From Deltaproteobacteria bacterium (lineage in GTDB: Bacteria; Myxococcota; B64-G9): 64,000 bases of DNA. Positions 57,515 through 64,000 of this stretch are shown piece by piece. The notes under the pieces are model-generated. The model did no database searches. It was not told where the DNA came from and was given only the letters and a program-made list of their open reading frames with translations. How positions within the stretch are numbered: position 1 is the stretch's first letter; every line of letters begins with the position of its first letter. The translations under genes and the position numbers were made by a program. The stretch lies in NCBI GenBank assembly GCA_019314375.1, contig JAFCZJ010000015.1, positions 1-64,000 on the forward strand. The letters run 5' to 3'.

Positions 57515-58986
57515 AAAGTACTCCCCTCGAACTCGATACAGGGTGCCCTCACCTCGCGTCCGTCCAGGCGAAGATCCACCCCTTCCGGGTCCGTCCCCAC
57601 AATACGCGCCCGACCAAACACCGCGGCCAGGCTGTCTAAATCCAGGGCCTTGGCCGCAGCCTCCTTGGCACACCAGGCGCGCAACCAAGCGCCATCGCCA
57701 TCTTGAGCCGAGGCATCCAACAAGGCTCGCTCTTCTTCGTCCAGCCAGAGTCGAGCCGTTCGTTTCGCCGACTCGGCCTTTCGCTCAATGTCCACGCCCA
57801 CCGGTCCATCGGCGCCAACAGCCACCGCAAACCGGTCGTCGTGAGCCGCCGCGACATGCTGAAACCCCGGACAGGCGGGCCGAAGGCCATCACCCGCCAC
57901 GGTTTCCAGTCTACTCGCTCGACCCCGCACTCCATGGGCACGCGCCAGCGCCTTCAGGGCCAAACGAGCCCCGACAAAGCTGCGGCTCCGCTTGCTGCCC
58001 ATCGAGGTCAAGCGACTTCGCTCTGAATCGGTCAAGGCCAGATTCTCCGCATAAGGGGCCACGGCATCCAAAGGCAAAACCACGGCCCGCAGGTCGGCGG
58101 CCCGAAAAAAACGATCAAGTTTTTCCTGTCCATGCCTGCCCTTCCGCACCCACTCAGGAACCGACACCTTGCCCGAAAAGAGATCCTGCATCATCAATGC
58201 GGAAACAATCTCGCAGGTTCGACCCAAATCGTCCAACAAGCACAAATCAAAACAGTGGCCTTCGGCCCCCTGCCCCTTGGGCCAAATACGACAAAATACC
58301 GTCTGACCCGGAGCGATGGGCCTGAACACCCGACGCCCGGCAAAACCCACGGGAAAAGTCAGCACACCGTGCACGTGCTGCACCCAAACACAGGCCAAAT
58401 GAAAGGCCGCATCCAGGGCAAAAGGCGAGCCCAATGGCTCCGTGGGCGCGGAAAAATCGGGAACCCGGATGGCGGAAAAAGCCCCCGCCGGAGACAGGTG
58501 AATCTCAGCTGTCAGATTGTGGAAAGCAGGCCCAAAGGGAACCAGGTCGGCGTACGCACGCGCCGCATCCAGGTGCAAACCGACTCCCGGCAGGCCGCAG
58601 GCATCCAAGCCGTCGAAATCCTTTTCCTCGCCCAGCGCTCCCGGCATCTCCCCAAACTGGACTCGCATGTGCTCCATCATGCGAGAAAGGCCGCTGCGAC
58701 CCGCGGGCCTGCGACTCATCAACCTGGCCACACAGCCCTCCGCCCGATCTTCCAGCTCTATCTGGACATGCGCCGGCTGCGCGGTGGACAAAAAGCGTAG
58801 AAATTTGGCATGGCTACAGACACTTGTGTCCACACCTGGAGAGGCGCCCAGGCAGGCCGCCGCCAAAACCTGCAGGGCCTCGGTTGCGGGCAACACGCAT
58901 TGCGCGCCTCCGCCCAGGTCGGGCAAACGATGGTCTGCCAGGTATGCTGGCCTGTCGATCTCCAGCTCCTGGCGAGTAGGGGTCAT
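57490..58986 (-). CDS. Polyketide-type dehydratase domain fused to 4'-phosphopantetheinyl transferase
   Basis: 498 aa. Residues about 1-275: double-hotdog PKS dehydratase with candidate His19 (YLADHRLPDLGGGAQCVLPA, a variant of HxxxGxxxxP) and Asp192 (FALDAAFHLACVWV), plus FGPAFHNLTAEIHL. Residues about 300-498: Sfp-type PPTase with GVDIERKAES (397-401 Mg site) and WCAKEAAAKALDL (438-446). The PPTase would activate the two carrier domains; the dehydratase would act on 3-hydroxyacyl chains. I do not know of this pairing in aryl polyene loci. No ribosome site is clear upstream. Confidence 0.85.
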   Translation of the reverse strand: MTPTRQELEIDRPAYLADHRLPDLGGGAQCVLPATEALQVLAAACLGASPGVDTSVCSHAKFLRFLSTAQPAHVQIELEDRAEGCVARLMSRRPAGRSGLSRMMEHMRVQFGEMPGALGEEKDFDGLDACGLPGVGLHLDAARAYADLVPFGPAFHNLTAEIHLSPAGAFSAIRVPDFSAPTEPLGSPFALDAAFHLACVWVQHVHGVLTFPVGFAGRRVFRPIAPGQTVFCRIWPKGQGAEGHCFDLCLLDDLGRTCEIVSALMMQDLFSGKVSVPEWVRKGRHGQEKLDRFFRAADLRAVVLPLDAVAPYAENLALTDSERSRLTSMGSKRSRSFVGARLALKALARAHGVRGRASRLETVAGDGLRPACPGFQHVAAAHDDRFAVAVGADGPVGVDIERKAESAKRTARLWLDEEERALLDASAQDGDGAWLRAWCAKEAAAKALDLDSLAAVFGRARIVGTDPEGVDLRLDGREVRAPCIEFEGSTLCVLKLTN

Positions 58987-59088
58987 CTAGTGTCCATCCC
59001 AAAACCCCTGTTTCCAGAGGGACACGGCGCAAAAAGTGCCCTCTTTTCAGTGCCCGTCTTCGGTCAATTTAACACTCTGGGACGGGTG

Positions 59089-59568
59089 TCATTTCGGAAA
59101 ATCCGCCCAGGTCTTGACCGTGATGGGATCCACGGCGACGGGCCTGCCCTTGCTGTTCAAGGCGCAGTGCTGAGTGTAACCCTGGGCCACCAATGCGCCC
59201 GACTCGGCATGGGTGATGACATAGTCAAAACGAATGCGCACACGCCCCAATTCACCGGGACGGGTGTGAACCCAGAAAGGATCGTCATAGCGCAAAGGCG
59301 CGAAAAACCGCAGCCTCAAGTCAATGATGGGATAAACAAAGCCATCGTCCTCTACCTGGGCATAAGGAAAAGCCACCTCGCGCATCAAGGAAGCCCGACC
59401 AAATTCAAAATACCGAAGATAATTAGCGTGATAGACCACATCCGAGCGATCCGTGTCCGCATAGAGCACCCGGCTCTGGGCTCGATGGTAGACCAGTTCG
59501 CTCTTTTGATCCCGGACGTAAGAATCCTTGCCCTCCAACAACTCGGGCAAGAAAGGCTCAGGTCGCAT
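59089..59568 (-). CDS. YbgC/FadM-like acyl thioesterase
   Basis: 159 aa hotdog fold of the 4HBT group: RVLYADTDRSDVVYHANYLRYFEFGRASLMR with the catalytic Asp, and FVYPIIDLRLRFFAPLRYDDPF. Hydrolyses acyl thioesters. In aryl polyene clusters such an enzyme frees stalled or finished chains. It is 2 nt downstream of a ketosynthase stop and leads into a 102-nt gap before the dehydratase-PPTase gene. Confidence 0.85.
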   Translation of the reverse strand: MRPEPFLPELLEGKDSYVRDQKSELVYHRAQSRVLYADTDRSDVVYHANYLRYFEFGRASLMREVAFPYAQVEDDGFVYPIIDLRLRFFAPLRYDDPFWVHTRPGELGRVRIRFDYVITHAESGALVAQGYTQHCALNSKGRPVAVDPITVKTWADFPK

Positions 59569-59570
59569 AC

Positions 59571-60839
59571 TCAGTCCACCCCGCGAAAAACAATGCAGCA
59601 GTTGGTGCCACCGAAACCGAAAGCGTTGGACATGGCCAACTCAACCGGCATGCGGCGGACTTCGTTGGGCACCACGTCCAGGTCGGCCATTTCTGGATCC
59701 GGCACATGGTTGATTGTGGGCAGAACCAAACCTTGTTGCATGCCCTCAATGGTCAAGGCCGCCTCAATGGCCGCGCAGGCCCCCAAGGTGTGACCGAGCT
59801 GGGATTTGTTGGATGAAACCGGGATTTTGGACAAATTCGAGCCGAAGACTTCCCTCAGGCAGGCCAGCTCGACCGAGTCGCCCCGGGGTGTTGAGGTGCC
59901 ATGGGCGTTGATGTAGTCCAGGTCGGCGGGGGCCACACCTGCGTCGCCTAATGCCTCCCGCATGGCCCGCTGAATGGTGACCGGGTTGGGCTTCGTGAAA
60001 TGGAAGGCGTCCGAGGTCCAGCCCACGCCCAGAACTTCTGCCCTGGGCGAAATGCCGTGGTCTTTCATCACGTCTTCCGCGGCCAAAAGCACCACGCCCG
60101 CACCTTCGCTCAAAACAAAACCACGCCGATCGACCGAAAAAGGTCGAGATGCCTGGCTGGGATCGGCATAGGCCCTGTCGCCCTCCTTGACCTTGATGGT
60201 GGCACCCATGTTGGCGAAACCATAGATGATCTCAGGCAGCAAAGAAGCATCCACGCCCCCCGCCAACACGAAATCCTGATCCCCGTCCCGGATAAGCCTG
60301 GCACCAAGACCAATGGCGTGGTTGCCCGAAGCGCAGGCCCCCTGCGGGGACATGCTCAGGCCCTGAAACCCCAGCAACATCCCGGCCTTGCCGGCGGGCA
60401 AATTGCCGCAAAGATTGGGCAAGAGATAGGGGCTGATCCGGTTTGGCCCTGATTCCGCCAAGACCCGCACGGCCTGGCGATAAGCATCGTGGCCATTCAG
60501 GGCCGAGCCCACCAGACCAGCGGTTCGCCGAGCCACTTCCGGGGTCATCTCCAAACCTGCGTCGACCAGTGCATCTTTGCAAACTGACATGGTCAACAAA
60601 ATGAAGCGTGCGCTCCAGTTATAAAGCTCTTTCTCGGTGACGAAGTCCAAAGAAGACGGATCCCAGTCCGGGATCTCGCCCACCACATCACAAGGCGTGT
60701 CGATGTCGAATCGAGTCAGACGCCGAAAACCGGTCTTGCCCGCCACGGCTTGTTCCCAGGTAGTTTGAAAATGCATACCCAATGGGGTGGCCGCGCCATA
60801 GCCTATGACAAATACTCTTCGATTTAAGGGTGCGCGCAT
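59571..60839 (-). CDS. Beta-ketoacyl-ACP synthase (FabF-like)
   Basis: 422 aa. Nucleophile Cys in SPQGACASGNHAIG, His in INAHGTSTPRGD, Lys and His in SNKSQLGHTLGACAA, and SNAFGFGGTNCCIV at the end. All active-site residues are present. It forms a pair of adjacent, diverged ketosynthases with the next gene (33-nt gap). Which steps it performs cannot be told; it may make the primer or extend after the initial chain. Confidence 0.9.
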   Translation of the reverse strand: MRAPLNRRVFVIGYGAATPLGMHFQTTWEQAVAGKTGFRRLTRFDIDTPCDVVGEIPDWDPSSLDFVTEKELYNWSARFILLTMSVCKDALVDAGLEMTPEVARRTAGLVGSALNGHDAYRQAVRVLAESGPNRISPYLLPNLCGNLPAGKAGMLLGFQGLSMSPQGACASGNHAIGLGARLIRDGDQDFVLAGGVDASLLPEIIYGFANMGATIKVKEGDRAYADPSQASRPFSVDRRGFVLSEGAGVVLLAAEDVMKDHGISPRAEVLGVGWTSDAFHFTKPNPVTIQRAMREALGDAGVAPADLDYINAHGTSTPRGDSVELACLREVFGSNLSKIPVSSNKSQLGHTLGACAAIEAALTIEGMQQGLVLPTINHVPDPEMADLDVVPNEVRRMPVELAMSNAFGFGGTNCCIVFRGVD

Positions 60840-60872
60840 GTTGTACCTTGTCTGGCCCTACAAACACCCACA

Positions 60873-62120
60873 TCATGCCAGGCGACGCAGCAGCAAACAA
60901 GCGTTACAACCCCCAAACCCAAAAGAGTTATTGAGCACATGTTCCTGCTTCAGAGATCGAGCCCCTTCGGCCACGCAATCCAGGTCCCCCAGCGCGGGGT
61001 CGGCCCTGTAGCCGATGGTGGGCAAGATCGTATCTCGCTCCATACCCATCAAAGCCAACACCGTCTCGATGGCCGAAGAAGCCCCCATGGCATGACCGAT
61101 CAAAGACTTGTTTGCGGAAAGCGGTGGTAATTGCTCGCCAAAAACCTGCCTCAAGGCCTGAACCTCCACCGCATCACCAACCTTGGTGGAGGCCGCGTGG
61201 GCATTGATGGCCGACACATCCCGCGGCCCAAGACCCGCATGCTTGATTGTGTCGCTCATGCAACGGCTCACGCTCGGTAGATGGGGCGCCACGAAATGGT
61301 GAGCGTCGGCGCTCATGCCCCAACCGGCCAATTCGAAAGCAGCGCTCAGGCCATGGGCCCGCGCGAAATCGGGGCTGGCCAAGAGCACACATGCCGCGCC
61401 TTCGCTGACCACAAAACCTCTGCGATCCACGGAAAAAGGCCGGCTGGCTCGTTGCACGTCCGCATCTGAGTCCGCCTTGGTCTTGTAAGCCCCGTTCATG
61501 GTGGCGAAGCCGCCCACGATGGGCTCGACCAAAGGAAAATCCACAGCCCCGCAAATGGCCACATCCGCCATGCCCGCCTCGATGAACATGGCGCCGGCAA
61601 TGATGGAACTGTTGCCCGTGGCACAGGCGGTGATGGTGGTGGTGATGGGGCCAGTGGCGCCGGTGAGCATGGAGACCTTCCCGGCCACCATGTTCACGCA
61701 AGCGTTTGGGTTGGCGAAGGGATGGGGCAACCTGCCTCGGGCCACCATGTTTCGGTCCGCCGCCAAAACGGCGTCCAAGCCACCGATGGCGGTGGAAAAA
61801 GTCGTCGCCACGCGAGGCGCGATCGCCGCATCGATCTCCAGGCCCGCCCGCTTCATGGCGCGATGCACCACCAGCATGGCATGAAGAAAGATGGGCGAGG
61901 TCCAATGCGCCATCTTTCGCGGCGACAAGAAATCATAAGGCGTGACATCGATGGCCGGCACTTGCCCGGCCACGGTCACGGGAAAACCGTCGGGTAATGG
62001 AAAACGAGTCAAGGGACCGATGCCGCTTTCTCCTGCCTCGGCTCGTCGCCATTGGGCTTCAAGGTCAGACCCAAAAGGAGAAATCAAATCCCAAGCAATT
62101 ATCCAGGGCCGCTTTGTCAT
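60873..62120 (-). CDS. Beta-ketoacyl-ACP synthase (FabF-like)
   Basis: 415 aa. Nucleophile Cys in TITACATGNSSIIAG, His in INAHAASTKVGD (AAST where GTST is usual), Lys/His in SANKSLIGHAMGASS, and NNSFGFGGCNACLL. Active-site set intact. The N-terminus IIAWDLISPFGSDLEAQW departs from the usual VVITGxG, as in secondary ketosynthases of specialised pathways. 12 nt from the radical SAM gene. Confidence 0.9.
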   Translation of the reverse strand: MTKRPWIIAWDLISPFGSDLEAQWRRAEAGESGIGPLTRFPLPDGFPVTVAGQVPAIDVTPYDFLSPRKMAHWTSPIFLHAMLVVHRAMKRAGLEIDAAIAPRVATTFSTAIGGLDAVLAADRNMVARGRLPHPFANPNACVNMVAGKVSMLTGATGPITTTITACATGNSSIIAGAMFIEAGMADVAICGAVDFPLVEPIVGGFATMNGAYKTKADSDADVQRASRPFSVDRRGFVVSEGAACVLLASPDFARAHGLSAAFELAGWGMSADAHHFVAPHLPSVSRCMSDTIKHAGLGPRDVSAINAHAASTKVGDAVEVQALRQVFGEQLPPLSANKSLIGHAMGASSAIETVLALMGMERDTILPTIGYRADPALGDLDCVAEGARSLKQEHVLNNSFGFGGCNACLLLRRLA

Positions 62121-62132
62121 GGATGCCGCTTT

Positions 62133-63131
62133 TCACCAGGGAATGAATCGATAGAGCTTGGCGAACATCTCGTAGACCGTCACCCAGTTCTGAAGATCCT
62201 GGGTCGAGCGCATGTGGGCACGCTTGTTGACCATGACCCAGCTCATGTGCGCCGCCCCATCCTTGCATGTTGCGCAGTCCCGGGTGGCGGAAGTACAGCA
62301 TCGGTGGGTGGTCTTCAGATCGCTGGCCCAGCGAATGAATCGAATGAGGCGCTTGGGGCGAGGCTCCCGCGTGTCCATGGGCTCGGTGACCGAAGGGCAT
62401 TCCATCCAGCCGAATGGCCGACCCAACATGCGACCCGTGGTCAAGACCTCGTGGTAGTAATGACTGGAAATAACGGTGCGCGGGTACTTGTCGAGCATGT
62501 CGTCCATCTCGTCCCGCACGCGCGCGAGCTGCTCCTCGCTCCAGGTGAAACCGCCCACGTCCTCGTCATTGCTCAAAAGCTGCAAATGCACCTTCAGACC
62601 CACGTCTTCGATCTTCTTGATGATGGGCTCGATGTGGCCCAGCTGAGGCGGGGTGATGGTGTACAAATAATAGGTGTAGTCATCCCCCGCATAGTTCTTC
62701 GAAGAAATGGCAAAGGTGTCCTTGCCCCTGAGCTGCTTTTCAATCTCCGGATCGCCCCAGAGACTGATACCAACCATCATGTCGGGAAAGCGATCCCGAG
62801 GCACCTTGATGAGACCGTTGGTTGCGCAGTAGGTGGGCAATCGATCATAAAAAGCCCCCACTCGCTCCATGTGCAAAGTCGGCTCACCGCCGATGAGGAT
62901 GGCCAAATTAACACCACGCTCTTTTTCGGTCTCGATGAAAGCCCCCCAGCGCTCGACATCCATTTCTTCCTGGGCCACGTGCTGCTCACCCGAGGAAAAG
63001 AAGAAACAACCCTTGCAGCGCAGGTTGCACTTGTCCGTGACGTCGTAAATGGAAGAGCGAATGTTCAGCTTGGAGATGCGCCGATAGCGCGCCAACCACT
63101 CTCCGTCCAGCAGGGAACTAACCGTCTTCAT
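62133..63131 (-). CDS. Radical SAM protein (no B12 domain)
   Basis: 332 aa. Cluster motif DVTDKCNLRCKGCFFF (CxxxCxxC) followed by LIGGEPTLHMERV. The C-terminal region has extra cysteines (RCCTSATRDCATCKDGAAH), which could hold an auxiliary cluster. No cobalamin domain. Paralogous to the next gene: ISLWGDPEIEKQLRGKD versus ISVWGDDETSRRLRGAKD, and KNYAGDDYTYYLYT versus DNYAGDERSVFVYT. Function unknown. Confidence 0.85.
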   Translation of the reverse strand: MKTVSSLLDGEWLARYRRISKLNIRSSIYDVTDKCNLRCKGCFFFSSGEQHVAQEEMDVERWGAFIETEKERGVNLAILIGGEPTLHMERVGAFYDRLPTYCATNGLIKVPRDRFPDMMVGISLWGDPEIEKQLRGKDTFAISSKNYAGDDYTYYLYTITPPQLGHIEPIIKKIEDVGLKVHLQLLSNDEDVGGFTWSEEQLARVRDEMDDMLDKYPRTVISSHYYHEVLTTGRMLGRPFGWMECPSVTEPMDTREPRPKRLIRFIRWASDLKTTHRCCTSATRDCATCKDGAAHMSWVMVNKRAHMRSTQDLQNWVTVYEMFAKLYRFIPW

Positions 63132-63146
63132 CTTCGAACCTTCGCA

Positions 63147-64000
63147 TCAGGGACGCACAACCTCGCCGGGCGGCGCGACCAAATGTTGGTTGAGGTTTTC
63201 GCCCTTCTCGTAGCCCGTGACCCAAACAGCCAAATACGTATCCACGTAGTCCAGCCAGGACCGAAAGATGTCCGGCTGCGTCGCGTGGCGATGCAAGCGG
63301 GCCGTGACGACGGCCGAGCCCGCGGCGTAATGCCGACAATCGTCGCAGTCCGTGTCCGGCACACAGCAAGCAGCATCCCTATCCCAACTCAAGTCGGTGC
63401 GGTACTGCCGAAAACTGCGGCCCAAACCAATGTGGGTAGAAGGATTGCAGCGCGGATATGAGCATTCATACAGAGCATGAAGCCCCAGAGCGTGGCTGTG
63501 GGCCATCGCGTTGGCGCTGGAGAAAAGAACATGCTCAGGGAAAGCCTCCAAGAGTTCCATCATGCTGGCCCGCATGGCCAACAAGCTCTCTGCGTCATGG
63601 CGCAATCCGCCCGCATAACCCATCGGCGAACTGAAGACATTGAAGGTCAGCTTGCCGCCACGCTTGGCCAATTGCTCGGCCACAAGTCGGGCCTCGGCCA
63701 CGTTGTGCCGCGTGTAGGTGTAGACAAACACGGACCGCTCGTCGCCGGCGTAGTTGTCCATCTGCCTGCTCAACAAGTCCTTGGCACCCCGCAAACGACG
63801 GCTTGTCTCATCGTCCCCCCAAACCGAAATATGAAGTTTGTAGCCCACGCTGTCCGGAATGCGCCGCACCCCGTTGGTGGCGATGCAGCCCAAAGGCAAC
63901 TCATCGTAACAAACCTGGCACAGGTCCGGCACCAGGCCGGGTTCGGCCCCGGCCAAAACCACGTAGGTAATGCCCCGGGCTTTCTCGGCCTGCATCAGCG
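63147..64000 (-). CDS. Radical SAM protein, paralogue of the neighbour, cut by the window edge
   Basis: Only the C-terminal 283 or so residues are visible; the coding frame runs past 64000, and the ORF-track Met is internal. The cluster cysteines lie outside the window. What is seen (VVLAGAEPGLVPDLCQVCYDE, then the shared WGDDETSRRLRGA block, and CCVPDTDCDDCRHYAAGSA) mirrors the neighbour, including the C-terminal Cys patch. The 15-nt gap suggests the same operon. The cluster continues beyond this window. Confidence 0.8.
   Translation of the reverse strand, partial: LMQAEKARGITYVVLAGAEPGLVPDLCQVCYDELPLGCIATNGVRRIPDSVGYKLHISVWGDDETSRRLRGAKDLLSRQMDNYAGDERSVFVYTYTRHNVAEARLVAEQLAKRGGKLTFNVFSSPMGYAGGLRHDAESLLAMRASMMELLEAFPEHVLFSSANAMAHSHALGLHALYECSYPRCNPSTHIGLGRSFRQYRTDLSWDRDAACCVPDTDCDDCRHYAAGSAVVTARLHRHATQPDIFRSWLDYVDTYLAVWVTGYEKGENLNQHLVAPPGEVVRP

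Noticed and set aside
45639-64000. Omega-3/PUFA-type synthase locus
   Set aside because: PUFA synthases have multi-ACP megaproteins and enoyl reductases; neither is seen. A single KS-CLF and a lyase fit aryl polyenes better.
1-64000. Insertion sequences, phage genes, rRNA or tRNA genes
   Set aside because: No transposase, integrase, structural RNA cloverleaf or rRNA sequence was recognised by reading; a tRNAscan or Infernal run would be decisive.

Overview
The window looks like chromosome from a GC-rich, Gram-negative, delta-proteobacterium-like lineage, most likely Myxococcota or a relative such as Bradymonadia. The evidence is indirect. There are many Sec and Tat lipoproteins, Asp-Ala-Gly tandem linkers in two exported proteins, a MYXO-CTERM-like segment, Cys-rich plus PPC-domain lipoproteins, LolA and MMPL envelope functions, and coding on both strands with many ATGA start/stop overlaps. 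I saw no rRNA, tRNA, CRISPR array, insertion sequence or phage gene. The right edge cuts a gene.

Left region (1 to about 26 kb), mixed housekeeping and envelope genes. It holds an N-acetylmuramoyl-alanine amidase fused to a TolB-like propeller and an EamA permease. A 66-bp perfect palindrome is centred on the permease start codon. Next come an outer-membrane protein/cupin/aldehyde dehydrogenase operon, Hsp33, and a 1516-residue HEAT/propeller/transglutaminase/TPR protein. These are followed by a methyltransferase/sirtuin/MFS operon, a GH35 galactosidase, a Tat lipoprotein phosphoesterase with 17 DAGx repeats, two tandem VWA paralogues and a large lipoprotein.

Right region (about 26 to 64 kb and beyond), a large aryl-polyene-like biosynthetic cluster built from at least five transcription blocks. 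It encodes an aromatic amino acid lyase (starter), an AMP ligase (activation and loading), and four ketosynthases with intact Cys-His-His residues plus a chain-length factor. It also encodes a ketoreductase, two dehydratases of different fold families, two carrier domains, a phosphopantetheinyl transferase and a thioesterase. A glycosyltransferase and an acyltransferase would anchor the product to a lipid, and an MMPL pump, a LolA-like carrier and a DUF3261-like lipoprotein would place it in the outer membrane.

What sets the cluster apart from a textbook aryl polyene locus: (i) unusual fusions, namely ACP-KS-CLF, dehydratase-PPTase, MMPL-methyltransferase, deacetylase-methyltransferase and a FakA/FakB-type fatty acid kinase; (ii) five radical SAM enzymes, three of the B12-binding type; and (iii) a small putative regulator made of the RtcR CARF domain joined directly to the RtcR C-terminal DNA-binding domain, without the sigma-54 AAA+ module. 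My reading is that the locus makes a modified aryl polyene lipid under control of a CARF-type sensor. The enzyme families are well supported. The product structure and the regulation are inference.
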